A stretch of DNA of 64,000 nucleotides from Turicibacter faecis. GTDB lineage: Bacteria; Bacillota_I; Bacilli_A; MOL361; Turicibacteraceae. A model generated the notes under the pieces. It ran no database searches and was not told the DNA's origin. It worked only from the letters and a program-made list of their open reading frames with translations. A program made the translations under genes and the position numbers. The DNA lies in assembly GCF_037076425.1 (NCBI RefSeq), contig NZ_AP028127.1, positions 588,001 to 652,000 on the forward strand, written 5' to 3'. Shown in pieces: positions 1 through 7,812 of the stretch (position 1 is the stretch's first letter; the number at the start of each line of letters is the position of its first letter).

Positions 1-99
1 TAAATGCTCGCGTAAAACTAAAAATAATGACCCAAATGTTAATCCGCAGATTAGGGCAATAGCCATTTGAATCGCTAGACGGTTCTGATTTTTTTTCAT
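1..99 (-). CDS. N-terminal fragment of a membrane protein, possibly a secondary transporter
   Basis: Only the first 33 codons are in the window; the rest lies beyond the left edge. The ATG is at 99-97, behind an AAGGAGAG ribosome site. The peptide begins with a short basic stretch (MKKNQNR) and continues into a hydrophobic segment (MAIALICGLTFGSLFLV) like a first transmembrane helix. This start resembles sodium:dicarboxylate symporters, but so little is visible that any polytopic protein is possible. It sits behind a long minus-strand leader with a consensus promoter and an internal terminator, so expression is probably controlled by attenuation. Confidence 0.55.
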   Translation of the reverse strand, partial: MKKNQNRLAIQMAIALICGLTFGSLFLVLREHL

Positions 100-309
100 G
101 ACTTTCTCTCCTTGGTGTTTATAATTAGAACCCTATTCGCTAATGGAATAGATGAAAAAAGCCCTAAGTCATAAAGGGATCCTTTAAAACTTAAGGCAAT
201 AAACATACAGCGCATCATTAAAACAGACAAAGTAGCTTCTTTATTGTCAAATCACGACTATATCTTTCCTTAATTACTTCTCGTGAGTAATCTTAAAGGG
301 TTCCTATTG
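100..309 (-). ncRNA. Structured 5' leader with attenuator upstream of the minus-strand transporter-like gene
   Basis: The transcript expected from the promoter at 316-344 would run about 210 nt before the ATG at 99. It contains a small stem (ATTACT/AGTAAT), a second stem (GAC..AAAG/CTTTGTC) and then a near-perfect 17-bp hairpin followed by six U (terminator at 155-197). Near the 5' end, CCTTTAA can pair with TTAAAGG in the terminator's 5' arm, so an antiterminator fold is possible. I see no T-box motif and no riboswitch consensus I recognise. The class and ligand are unknown. Confidence 0.5.
155..197 (-). terminator. Intrinsic terminator inside the leader (attenuator)
   Basis: Read on the minus strand, GCCTTAAGTTTTAAAGG and CCCTTTATGACTTAGGGC pair over about 17 positions with a two- to three-base loop, followed by TTTTTTC. 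The U-tract exists only on the minus strand, which sets the direction. It lies between the promoter and the gene it serves. Confidence 0.7.
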
Positions 310-315
310 AAAATA

Positions 316-344
316 AATATATCTTGTTTTCATCATAGAGTCAA
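316..344 (-). promoter_or_regulatory. SigA-type promoter for the minus-strand leader
   Basis: On the minus strand, TTGACT (344-339), a 17-base spacer and TATATT (321-316) fit the vegetative consensus closely. Confidence 0.7.
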
Positions 345-370
345 GATTTATTTTACAAAAGCAGACAAAA

Positions 371-391
371 ATGTTATGGTGATTATAACAT
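371..391. promoter_or_regulatory. Inverted repeat upstream of aroE, weakly PerR/Fur-box-like
   Basis: ATGTTAT and ATAACAT form a perfect 7-bp inverted repeat with a 7-base spacer, 25 bp before the aroE start. The central 15 bases resemble the 7-1-7 box bound by PerR, with two mismatches. It could also be chance AT-rich symmetry. Confidence 0.25.
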
Positions 392-416
392 GGAATAGTT
401 TAGAAGGAGTGATGAG

Positions 417-1280
417 ATGAAGTCACAAATTAGTGGTACGACGCAATTAATTGGGATCGTTGCGAATCCTATTCGGCACAGTATTTCACCGAAAATGCAT
501 AATGCGGCATTTGAAAAGCTTCAACTGGACTACGCTTACTTAGCTTTTGAGGTTGAAGAGGGACAATTAGCGGAGGCCGTTGCTGGACTACGAGCATTAG
601 GGGCCCGTGGCTTTAATGTGTCGATGCCGTATAAAAGTAAAGTGATTCCGTATTTAGACGAGTTATCACCCGCCGCAACACTGTGTCAGGCAGTTAATAC
701 GGTTGTAAACGAGGCAGGTAAATTAGTCGGACATATGACTGATGGCAGTGGATTGATGCAAGCGTTAATAGATGAAGGATTTGAGGTTAGTGGAAAAAAA
801 ATTACGATTGTCGGCTGTGGCGGAGCTGGGAAAGCCATTCAAATTCAAGCGGCACTCGATGGCGCCCGAGAGTTAGCCATCTTTAATCGATCGGTGGCTC
901 GTGGCCAAGAGATGGCAGATTTAATTAATCGTCACACCTCGACAAAGGCGACCTTTTATCCGTTAGGCGATGAGGCATTACTGAAAGAACAATTGGCAAC
1001 AAGCGATTTATTGATTAATGCGACCAATATTGGGATGGGCGAATTAAAGGATCAGTCGTTTATTAGAGATTCAAGTCTTCTTCCAAGGGATTTATTCGTG
1101 TGTGACATCATTTATAACCCTGCAAAGACGAAACTTTTACAGCAAGCCGAAGAGAGGGGTTGCCGCATCATGAATGGAGTTGGCATGATTATTTATCAGG
1201 GAGCGGAGGCCTTTAAAAAATGGACGCACCATGAGATGCCCATTGAAGAAATCAAAAACGTGTTAAATTTGAAAGGATGA
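417..1280 (+). CDS. aroE: Shikimate dehydrogenase
   Basis: NADPH-dependent reduction of 3-dehydroshikimate to shikimate, step 4 of the shikimate pathway. At 287 aa it has normal family length. The substrate-binding HSISPKMHN segment is near residue 22, NVSMPYK (with the catalytic Lys) near 68, NTVVN and TDGSG around 95-110, a Rossmann GCGGAGKA near 133, and NGVGMIIYQGAEAF near the C-terminus. An AAGGAG site precedes the ATG. It is followed by aroQ after 5 bp, so the two should be one transcript. The remaining visible shikimate genes (aroC, aroB, aroA) lie 45 kb away. A quinate/shikimate dehydrogenase variant cannot be excluded. Confidence 0.93.
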   Translation: MKSQISGTTQLIGIVANPIRHSISPKMHNAAFEKLQLDYAYLAFEVEEGQLAEAVAGLRALGARGFNVSMPYKSKVIPYLDELSPAATLCQAVNTVVNEAGKLVGHMTDGSGLMQALIDEGFEVSGKKITIVGCGGAGKAIQIQAALDGARELAIFNRSVARGQEMADLINRHTSTKATFYPLGDEALLKEQLATSDLLINATNIGMGELKDQSFIRDSSLLPRDLFVCDIIYNPAKTKLLQQAEERGCRIMNGVGMIIYQGAEAFKKWTHHEMPIEEIKNVLNLKG

Positions 1281-1285
1281 TAACG

Positions 1286-1735
1286 ATGAAGCTACTCGTA
1301 TTAAATGGTCCTAATTTAAATATGGTTGGTATTCGTGAACGAGGGGTTTACGGGACGAAAACTTATACGGAAATGGTTCACTATATTAAAGAAGTGGCAA
1401 AGGAACGTGGCCACGATATTGAGGTGCGACAAAGTAACAGTGAAGGGGAGCTCATCGATTGGATTCATGAAGCCTATTTAAAAGGTTATGAAGGGGTAAT
1501 TATGAATCCAGGGGCATACACTCACTATAGCTATGCGATTTTTGATGCGATAAAATCAATTGCTCCCATCCCCGTTGTTGAGGTTCATTTATCAAATGTC
1601 CACGCACGGGAATCTTTTCGGCAGACTTCAGTGACGGCACCCGCTTGTGTGGGGCAGCTTTGTGGTTTCGGAGAATTGGGATATGGTTTAGCTATTCAAG
1701 CGCTTGAGCAGGCTGTTCAATCACTAAACGGTTAA
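1286..1735 (+). CDS. aroQ: Type II 3-dehydroquinate dehydratase
   Basis: Dehydrates 3-dehydroquinate to 3-dehydroshikimate and so supplies the neighbouring AroE. The 149-aa size and the sequence LLVLNGPNLNMVGIRERGVYG with its catalytic Tyr identify the dodecameric type II family. NPGAYTHYSYA and VEVHLSNVHARE carry the other active-site residues. I start at ATG 1286 rather than 1277, because the AAAGGA site at 1272-1277 is then 8 bases upstream, while 1277 would overlap it. A terminator follows at 1809. Confidence 0.93.
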   Translation: MKLLVLNGPNLNMVGIRERGVYGTKTYTEMVHYIKEVAKERGHDIEVRQSNSEGELIDWIHEAYLKGYEGVIMNPGAYTHYSYAIFDAIKSIAPIPVVEVHLSNVHARESFRQTSVTAPACVGQLCGFGELGYGLAIQALEQAVQSLNG

Positions 1736-1808
1736 TGTTTTGTCTATCAACGATAAAAAATCGATGAATCGAAAGATGATAGAAGTTTTAGCTTATTCGT
1801 AAAGAAAG

Positions 1809-1862
1809 GCACCCTATCAGCAGGTGATAACGTATCATCAGTGATTAGGGTGCTCCATTTTT
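1809..1862 (+). terminator. Terminator after aroE-aroQ
   Basis: GCACCCTA near 1809 pairs with TAGGGTGC near 1846, with an inner GGTGAT/ATCATC stem, followed by a short T run. Confidence 0.75.
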
Positions 1863-1895
1863 TCATCCTAACCATCAGGAAGTGTGAGCAGACGG

Positions 1896-1928
1896 AATAC
1901 GGCAAGCGGGGATTGCCGTATTTTTTTA
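1896..1928 (+). terminator. Second terminator before the thioesterase gene
   Basis: AATACGGCAA and TTGCCGTATT form a perfect stem around a 7-base loop, followed by TTTTTTT. It isolates the next gene from aroQ. Confidence 0.8.
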
Positions 1929-1958
1929 TTGTTTAAATAGGAAAATTTTAGTTATAAT
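1929..1958 (+). promoter_or_regulatory. Promoter of the acyl-ACP thioesterase gene
   Basis: TTGTTT at 1929-1934, an 18-base spacer and TATAAT at 1953-1958, directly behind a terminator and 22 bp before the gene start. Confidence 0.55.
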
Positions 1959-1979
1959 AGAGAAAAAGGAGGGATTGAT

Positions 1980-2684
1980 TTGTATAAAATGAATGGCCGT
2001 GTGCGATTTAGTGAGGTAGGAGAAGATGGGCGGTTAACATTACCCCATTTGATTAATTATTTTCAAGATTGTAGTACATTTCATTTAGAGGATATCGGAT
2101 TAGGGACAGACTACTTTGTCCAACAAAATCTAGCATTTTATATTTTATCGTGGCAAATTGAAATCAATCGCCTTCCTTATTTAGGTGAGGAAATTAAGGT
2201 AGGGACGTTGATTTATGGATGTAAAGGGATGTTTGGCTATCGAAATTACATCATGTATGACGTTGCGGGAAATATTTTAGCTTACGCTAATTTATGCGGA
2301 TGCTTTATTGATGCATCGACGGGAAAATTTGTTAAATTATCAGAGGATGAGGTTGAAAAGTATCCGATTGAAGAAAAAATAGAGATGAATTATTTACCCC
2401 GTAAAATTAAAGTTCCTTCGAGTAATCAGGTGTTAGAACCCATTCGCGTGAGAAGGCATCAGATTGATGTGAATGCACATGTTAACAATAGTCAGTATGT
2501 TGCGATGGCCCTTGACTGTTTAGAAGGAACAGAAACGCTGACACAAATACGGGTTGAATATAAGCGAGCAGCTAAATTAGGAGATGTCATTATCCCAACC
2601 GTTACAAAGGAAGGCCAGTCGTATTATGTGACCCTATGTGATGATCAGATGCAACCGTATACGGTTATTACTTTCGGGGTTTAA
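1980..2684 (+). CDS. Acyl-ACP thioesterase, double-hotdog family
   Basis: Likely hydrolyses acyl-ACP to release free fatty acids. The 234-aa protein has two hotdog repeats: an N-terminal one with LTLPHLINYFQDCSTFHLEDIG and LSWQIEINRLP, and a second beginning near residue 150 with VRRHQIDVNAHVNNSQY, the DxNxHVNN signature of the FatA/FatB-like PF01643 family. The start is taken as TTG 1980, because AAAGGAGG at 1966-1972 is 7 bases upstream while the next ATG (1989) is too far. The promoter at 1929-1958 makes it a single transcription unit. Confidence 0.85.
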   Translation: MYKMNGRVRFSEVGEDGRLTLPHLINYFQDCSTFHLEDIGLGTDYFVQQNLAFYILSWQIEINRLPYLGEEIKVGTLIYGCKGMFGYRNYIMYDVAGNILAYANLCGCFIDASTGKFVKLSEDEVEKYPIEEKIEMNYLPRKIKVPSSNQVLEPIRVRRHQIDVNAHVNNSQYVAMALDCLEGTETLTQIRVEYKRAAKLGDVIIPTVTKEGQSYYVTLCDDQMQPYTVITFGV

Positions 2685-2720
2685 AGAGGAGGAAGTCTTT
2701 TTTAAGCCTTCAGTTTTTGT

Positions 2721-2726
2721 TATAAT
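2721..2726 (+). promoter_or_regulatory. Possible -10 box of the 2792 gene
   Basis: A perfect TATAAT lies 65 bp before the gene, but I find no clear -35 hexamer at the right spacing. Treat as tentative. Confidence 0.3.
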
Positions 2727-2791
2727 CTGTCATTTATTTGAGACGGACGCATATACTTTACTAAAGACAGATAGGTATCGGGGATGATAAA

Positions 2792-3412
2792 ATGACTATC
2801 GTTGATGAAGGTTTTATGAGCGATGAGGGAACCGAAAAACTGATTCAGGCGACCAATGAGATGCTAGATTATTGTGAGGCCTGTGAAAGTAAGGGAAATG
2901 AATTTATTAAAATTGCGAACTGTATTTTAAACCGAGAGGAGTATTATGATTTTTTATCGGTCTATAAAAAATTCGATAATAATTTTGGAATCTTAGAAAG
3001 TTTATCATCACAGGTGACATTTCCAACAACAATTTTACAGGCGGTTTCAATTACAGCGACGATTAAAGAAATTCAACGGAATATTGAAGATTTAGTTCAA
3101 ATGATGGAGGTTGCTCATCTACGAATTGAAACGCAACAAATCAATGTTCATATGGCACGACTCATTGAACGACTCATTGAATTTATGGATTTTGATGCCA
3201 TTGATTATGATGATTTAAGCAAGGCAATGGAGAGTACGTTTATGATTTTAAAGGTACTTGATGTGTTTGATGAGGAATACAAGGAGGCTTATTATCCAAT
3301 GAATGTACTTCATATTATTCCTTTTCATACGAAGGCAGAAGCATATAGTTATGCGTTACAGCATGGAATTAGTCGTGATTTTATTTTAAATCGTCACGGG
3401 CACCTTTTATAA
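2792..3412 (+). CDS. Hypothetical protein, mostly helical, 206 aa
   Basis: I do not recognise a family. The protein is acidic and rich in predicted helix, with no signal peptide or membrane span. It holds two Cys near the N-terminus (DYCEACES), a long amphipathic stretch around residues 80-140, and a C-terminal FHTKAEAYSYALQHG segment. It is transcribed alone and ends at a bidirectional terminator shared with the convergent patatin gene. Codon use matches neighbouring backbone genes, so it looks native. The ATG start has only a weak GGGAT ribosome site. Confidence 0.6.
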   Translation: MTIVDEGFMSDEGTEKLIQATNEMLDYCEACESKGNEFIKIANCILNREEYYDFLSVYKKFDNNFGILESLSSQVTFPTTILQAVSITATIKEIQRNIEDLVQMMEVAHLRIETQQINVHMARLIERLIEFMDFDAIDYDDLSKAMESTFMILKVLDVFDEEYKEAYYPMNVLHIIPFHTKAEAYSYALQHGISRDFILNRHGHLL

Positions 3413-3446
3413 GGGGATTTAAAGAAAGCCCGTCTTTGTAACTGAA

Positions 3447-3483
3447 TAAAAAAGGCTAGAACGAGGGGTTCTAGCCTTTTTTA
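3447..3483. terminator. Bidirectional terminator between 2792 gene and patatin
   Basis: AAAAAAGGCTAGAAC and GGTTCTAGCCTTTTTT form a strong stem usable on both strands. The patatin stop codon (3473-3471) sits inside the stem. Confidence 0.85.
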
Positions 3484-4319
3484 TTCCATTGTTTTAGACG
3501 GTCGAGTGTTTCAAGGGCATCCTGATATCCAAGATCATATAGTTTCTTTAGTTTTTCTTTATCCTTTTCAAAGCGACTAATTTTAACGGGGGAGTGAGGT
3601 GCAATAACGGTAGTTTGTCCGCGAGCCTCTAACTCTTTAATCAATGAGAGCGTGTCATTATACATTGCATGACGGTGATCGAGTGCCTTAATCATATTCG
3701 GATATTTTTTTAATACGTTCTTATAAATCGAGCGAAATCCTTCAGGTTTTTTGATATAGTCTCGGTCGCGGGTAAGGACGACAATCACATGGTCACATCC
3801 ATCGGCCAAGGCTTGTTTAACAGGTATGGAATCAGAGGTTCCTCCATCTAAGTAATCGCGCCCCTGATATCGAACGACAGGGGAGAAGACAGGAATGGAG
3901 GAAGAGGCTTTGATGAGCGTGGAGTCGTAATTAAGATGTGATTTGTCAAAATAGACGCATTGACCGGTAAGCGCATCAGTTACCCCAAGTTTAAATTCAC
4001 AGGGTGAAGAGAGAAAGGTTTCGTAATCGAAGGGGTCGAGTTGGTGAGGAATTTCATCAAAGATGAAATCCATTCCAAATAAAGACTTCGTTTGAATAAA
4101 ATTTCTAAGACTAAGGTAGCGTTTGTCATGGAGATAATTCGTATTAATACGAAATCCGCGTCCACGTTGCATCGAAACGTAAGAAACGCCATGGCAGGCC
4201 CCTGCCGATACCCCAATCACGTAGTCAACGAGTAAGTGATGATCTAAAAAACAATCGAGGACCCCACACGTATACAGTCCACGCATGCCGCCACCTTCTA
4301 AAACTAGTCCAAGTTTCAT
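3471..4319 (-). CDS. Patatin-like phospholipase / esterase
   Basis: Serine-Asp dyad lipid acyl hydrolase of 282 aa. The oxyanion-hole glycines (EGGGMRG) are at residues 8-14, the nucleophile elbow GVSAG near residue 40, and the dyad Asp in DGGTSDS near 160. The family includes YjjU-type bacterial patatins; no signal peptide is visible, so it is probably cytosolic. The ATG has an AAAGGAGA site. The stop codon is embedded in the shared terminator stem. Substrate is unknown. Confidence 0.88.
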   Translation of the reverse strand: MKLGLVLEGGGMRGLYTCGVLDCFLDHHLLVDYVIGVSAGACHGVSYVSMQRGRGFRINTNYLHDKRYLSLRNFIQTKSLFGMDFIFDEIPHQLDPFDYETFLSSPCEFKLGVTDALTGQCVYFDKSHLNYDSTLIKASSSIPVFSPVVRYQGRDYLDGGTSDSIPVKQALADGCDHVIVVLTRDRDYIKKPEGFRSIYKNVLKKYPNMIKALDHRHAMYNDTLSLIKELEARGQTTVIAPHSPVKISRFEKDKEKLKKLYDLGYQDALETLDRLKQWNKKG

Positions 4320-4537
4320 CGTATGTCTCCTTTCAAATGCGTTGTATATCTTTTTACATTATGCCATATTTTGATAAATATGTAAGGGATTGATTCAAAG
4401 ATCTTGCTTTTTTTATTAATAGGGGAGGGAGAAAGCGGGAATCCTCATTTTATTCGGTTCTTTTTTTGTTTTATAATGTAGAATCGTGTTAAAATAGGAG
4501 AGATCTATTCGTTGATAATGACTAGGAGGGTGAGACG

Positions 4538-5413
4538 ATGCCAAGGTTTAAACGAGTCTATATTGAGATTACGAATCGGTGTAATTTAAAGTGTGATTTT
4601 TGTCCAAGTGCTACGCTCGGTCGTGGTGGGCGCATGATGAATGAAACAGACTTTATTCATATTTTAAAGGAAGTAAAGCCGTATACCGATTATTTATATT
4701 TTCATTTATTAGGGGAGCCCTTCTTAAATCCGAGGCTTGAGCGTTTTTTACAATTGAGTCATGAATCCGGCATGCAAGTCAATCTTACGACCAATGGTGT
4801 TCTTATTCAAAAGGTGGCCCCAATTTTGATAAAGTCCCCAGCTTTAAGACAAATAAACTTTTCTATTCATTCGTTTGAAGCGAATGAACAAACAGGGACG
4901 TTAAAGGATTATTTATTAAACATTGCCCGTTTTATTAAGGAGGCACAGTCTGAACGTCCTCTTTATTGTAATCTTCGATTATGGAATATGGATGCGGAAG
5001 AGTTAAAGGCTAAAAATACGTTGAATACTGATATTTTACGTTTGATTGAGGATGTTTTTGAGTTAGATTTTAGTTTAAGCGAGCGATTACAACAGACGCA
5101 TCAGGTTAAGATTAAGGATCGCGTGTTTATTCATATGGCGGAAAAGTTTGCATGGCCGACGCTAAATCGTGAGGTGATTAGTGAGCGGTTATTTTGTTAT
5201 GGCTTACGGGATCATTTGGCGATTCAGGCGGATGGGACGGTGGTTCCGTGTTGTTTAGATAGTGAGGGAAATATTCCGCTTGGAAATATTCATCAAACGC
5301 CGTTGCGTGAGATTTTAGCAAGTGAACGCGCGGTTAATCTATATGAGGGGTTCTCGCAACGAAAAGCAGTTGAAGAGTTATGTAAGCGGTGTGGGTATGC
5401 CCAACGATATTAA
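4538..5413 (+). CDS. Radical SAM / SPASM domain protein
   Basis: Radical S-adenosylmethionine enzyme of 291 aa. The [4Fe-4S]-binding CNLKCDFC (CX3CX2C) begins at residue 14. A GEPF motif follows near residue 65, and the C-terminus has SPASM-type cysteines (VVPCCLDSEG, then CKRCG at the end) with the usual GNI segment between. Such proteins modify peptides or mature enzymes, but no peptide substrate gene is visible. The next gene, a deformylase-like protein, starts 11 bp downstream with its own AAGGAG site, so they are probably co-transcribed. Confidence 0.85.
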   Translation: MPRFKRVYIEITNRCNLKCDFCPSATLGRGGRMMNETDFIHILKEVKPYTDYLYFHLLGEPFLNPRLERFLQLSHESGMQVNLTTNGVLIQKVAPILIKSPALRQINFSIHSFEANEQTGTLKDYLLNIARFIKEAQSERPLYCNLRLWNMDAEELKAKNTLNTDILRLIEDVFELDFSLSERLQQTHQVKIKDRVFIHMAEKFAWPTLNREVISERLFCYGLRDHLAIQADGTVVPCCLDSEGNIPLGNIHQTPLREILASERAVNLYEGFSQRKAVEELCKRCGYAQRY

Positions 5414-5424
5414 GGAGTGATAAG

Positions 5425-5835
5425 ATGATTCGTCCGATTATGAAAGATGTTAATTTTTTATCGAAGAAATCGGTAGTGGCAACGAAAGCCGATTTAGCTG
5501 CTGCTAATGATTTAGTGGATACTTTACGGGCCAACTTAGATGGCTGTGTTGGAATGGCGGCTAATATGATTGGTGTACAGAAGCGCATCATTGCATTTGC
5601 TGTTGGGGAAATGATTGTTGTGATGATGAATCCGGTCATCGTGAAAAAGAAAAAACGCTATGTAACAACAGAAGGGTGTTTATCACTAACCGGTGTACGT
5701 GAGGCGGTAAGGTATGAGGAGATTGAGGTTGAGTATATGGATCGAAATTTTGTTAAACACCGTGGGACTTTTACAGGCTTCGTTGCTCAAATTATTCAAC
5801 ACGAAATCGATCATTGCAATGGAATTATTATTTAA
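5425..5835 (+). CDS. Peptide deformylase-like protein with altered motif 1
   Basis: Member of the peptide deformylase family (removal of N-formyl groups), 136 aa. Motif 2 EGCLSL and motif 3 QHEIDHCNG supply the Cys and two His that bind the metal, plus the catalytic Glu. Motif 1, normally GxGxAAxQ, reads GVGMAANMI: the Gln that stabilises the oxyanion is Met. Length is shorter than housekeeping deformylases (about 150-190 aa). The start is ATG 5425, with AAGGAG 9 bases upstream; an in-frame upstream GTG would overlap the previous gene. It may act on a special substrate or be a second, non-essential copy. Confidence 0.8.
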   Translation: MIRPIMKDVNFLSKKSVVATKADLAAANDLVDTLRANLDGCVGMAANMIGVQKRIIAFAVGEMIVVMMNPVIVKKKKRYVTTEGCLSLTGVREAVRYEEIEVEYMDRNFVKHRGTFTGFVAQIIQHEIDHCNGIII

Positions 5836-5900
5836 GTAGAAGTGTTCGTCTTCTTATTGATGGGCTAAATGGCGAGGATAACCCTCATGCTCGAAATAAC

Positions 5901-5928
5901 AAAAAGGCACCCTAATGGTGTCTTTTTG
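5901..5928 (+). terminator. Terminator after the deformylase-like gene
   Basis: AAAAAGGCACC and GGTGTCTTTTT around a CTAAT loop. Confidence 0.7.
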
Positions 5929-5941
5929 TTTGGAGATGAAT

Positions 5942-5968
5942 AAAAAAAGCTCTCTTAATGAGAGCTTC
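5942..5968 (-). terminator. Terminator of the 5970 minus-strand gene
   Basis: GCTCTC and GAGAGC stem, followed on the minus strand by a T run. Confidence 0.75.
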
Positions 5969-5969
5969 T

Positions 5970-6440
5970 TCAGGGGCTTTTTGATGAACTAGAAATCAAA
6001 AAGCCAATCGTTGTCGAGACGAGGTGACCAATTTGAAAAATTCCATCGTTGTAAACGTCGCCACCGATCATCGTATAGATTGTTAATGTAATCAGACAAA
6101 TGAAACAGACACCTGCTGTAAAGAAAATATGGATATTGGTACCCTTTAAGAGGTGGTGTGTGTTTTCTTTTTCTTCACATGGACAAGTTTTTTCAGAAGA
6201 TGATTTTGTTCCGGTTGGGATGTTCATTCCTAAAATATAACCAAAAATACTCGATAGACTCGTTTGAAAAATGGCATTAATCGTTGGTTGAGAGCTTAGT
6301 GCAGGAATGAAGACAGCACAAATTAACTGAATTAACAGGAGGATGCCGATGAGAAGAACAGATTTACAGGCTAAATCTAATTTGTGCCATTCACGCTGCA
6401 TTTTTCGACATAGGGGGAATCTTTTTTTCAAGAGCATCAC
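5970..6440 (-). CDS. Small integral membrane protein, unknown function
   Basis: About 153-156 aa with three to four hydrophobic segments: around residues 28-50 (LLIGILLLIQLICAVF), 58-76, 108-128 and 135-150. Between the second and third lies a polar loop with Cys-Pro-Cys. I do not recognise the family. The start is uncertain: GTG 6440, ATG 6437 and TTG 6431 are in frame, and AGGTGAT at 6442-6436 fits TTG 6431 best. It ends at a minus-strand terminator. Confidence 0.6.
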   Translation of the reverse strand: MMLLKKRFPLCRKMQREWHKLDLACKSVLLIGILLLIQLICAVFIPALSSQPTINAIFQTSLSSIFGYILGMNIPTGTKSSSEKTCPCEEKENTHHLLKGTNIHIFFTAGVCFICLITLTIYTMIGGDVYNDGIFQIGHLVSTTIGFLISSSSKSP

Positions 6441-6851
6441 CTGATTTATTAATCGTTAATACACTACATTGTATGCGCTTTACTTTTGAGGTGTTTGGGG
6501 GTTTTGGATGGGAAAAGTCGAGTGGAATTAATTGGATATAAAAGTAAGGGAAATCCAAAAAAACTTTCGAGGGGCGTTTACTTTCTGGGATGGGAATTAA
6601 TGAATAGAACCTTTTCTTCAATGAGGCGTGTTTAATTGATTTGGATCCATGCAAAAGGAATTCGGATACGGGGGTGGGTTCTAAAGGTTAAGACGGATGA
6701 GAGTTTGTCAATGGATGTTTATCCCTCAATGGTTTTCCTTAGAAAAAAGACGGAGATCGCAGGAGAACGGAATGAAATAATTTTTGATTTGAATGTATGG
6801 TTTATTAAAATATATGGTAAAATAATACATAAGTAGAAATGAGGTTACAAG
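6441..6851. other. Intergenic region between divergent genes
   Basis: About 410 bp carrying the 5' regions of the 5970 gene (minus) and the 6852 gene (plus). Short ORFs here lack ribosome sites and recognisable sequence, so I do not call them. The last 70 bp are AT-rich with TAAAAT at 6818-6823 as a possible -10 for the plus-strand gene. Confidence 0.4.
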
Positions 6852-7133
6852 ATGAAAGAAACGATGCAAAAAATTATGGAATTTCGTGATGAACGGGGAT
6901 GGAAACCGTATCACACGCCGGAAAATTTGGCAAAATCGATTTCAATTGAAGCAGCGGAATTATTAGAGTGTTTTCAATGGGATCATTCGTTTGATCAGGA
7001 ACATGTCTGTGAAGAATTAGCGGACGTGCTTATTTATTGTTTACAGATGGTTGATGTATTGGAAGTAGACGCTAAAGAGATTATTTTTAGTAAGTTAGAA
7101 AAAAATGCGATGAAGTATCCGGTTCAAAAATAA
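6852..7133 (+). CDS. MazG-like nucleotide pyrophosphohydrolase
   Basis: A 93-aa all-alpha NTP pyrophosphatase-like protein, probably acting on non-canonical or excess nucleotides. It shows the Mg-binding pattern E-A-A-E-L-L-E around residue 36 followed by E-E-L-A-D-V near residue 57, as in short MazG-like proteins, and the typical C-terminal KYPVQK. GAGG lies upstream of the ATG. It is monocistronic and has its own terminator. Confidence 0.85.
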   Translation: MKETMQKIMEFRDERGWKPYHTPENLAKSISIEAAELLECFQWDHSFDQEHVCEELADVLIYCLQMVDVLEVDAKEIIFSKLEKNAMKYPVQK

Positions 7134-7161
7134 AGGCCGTTTCTAAAGAAACGGCTTTTTA
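7134..7161 (+). terminator. Terminator after the MazG-like gene
   Basis: GGCCGTTTC and GAAACGGC stem followed by TTTTT. Confidence 0.8.
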
Positions 7162-7173
7162 TCAAAGCGATCG

Positions 7174-7713
7174 TTATTCATAATAGGGGCTTAATTTGAT
7201 TAAAAGATACGTGAATAAAGTTAAAAAGAGGATTCCGTTAATCACGCCTTCGCCTTTGGCGCCCGTTTTAAAATTAGCGATCCGTATCTTCTTTTTCCAC
7301 GGATAAAAAAGGCACACGCCTTGAGTGGTTAAGAGGTCGAGAAAAATGTGCGAGCTATGTCCCACGAGGAGCCCGGTGATAAGTAACGTGTAGAAGTCTT
7401 GTCCAATATTGAGGTAAGGCGCATAGCTAAGGAGAAGTAGGAACAAGAAAATAGAGAGTAGACTGTGGGTTAAGGTCCGATGTTTAAAGTGTGTTGAGAT
7501 AAAGGTAGACGTAACAGGGAATAAGCTCCCGATTTGGGAGTTTTTTAAATCGATGTCGGGTAATGTTGAACCAATGATGGTTGCTGTGCAATAAAGGGTA
7601 ATTATAAAGAGTTGTGAAGCGGCATTGGCGTGTGAATAAAGATGGGCGATCAAATATTGTTGAGTTACCACTCCAAAGACGAGTCCCGCTCGTTGATGCG
7701 TCGTTGTTGTCAT
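7174..7713 (-). CDS. YdjM-type membrane-bound metal-dependent hydrolase (DUF457)
   Basis: A 179-aa protein with four to five hydrophobic helices and the family signatures HRTLTHSLL near residue 76 and GHSSHIFLDLLTTQG near 115, which supply conserved His and Asp residues. The true activity of this family is not established. I choose ATG 7713 (MTTTTHQRAG) because GAGGAG lies 10 bases upstream; the longer in-frame ATG at 7746 has no site. The closest known relative, YdjM of enterics, is SOS-regulated, but I see no LexA box here. Confidence 0.8.
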   Translation of the reverse strand: MTTTTHQRAGLVFGVVTQQYLIAHLYSHANAASQLFIITLYCTATIIGSTLPDIDLKNSQIGSLFPVTSTFISTHFKHRTLTHSLLSIFLFLLLLSYAPYLNIGQDFYTLLITGLLVGHSSHIFLDLLTTQGVCLFYPWKKKIRIANFKTGAKGEGVINGILFLTLFTYLLIKLSPYYE

Positions 7714-7812
7714 AGTTAGTCTGCTCCTCTGGGGTCTTCGATTCAAAAGTGTTGTTTAAGTTTATTATACCGTAAAATGCGAATAAATGTTTGTTTTTAT
7801 TATATCTAATTT

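Noticed and set aside
6636-6836. 66-codon plus-strand ORF
   Set aside because: No ribosome site, a promoter-like AT-rich 3' end, and no recognisable sequence.
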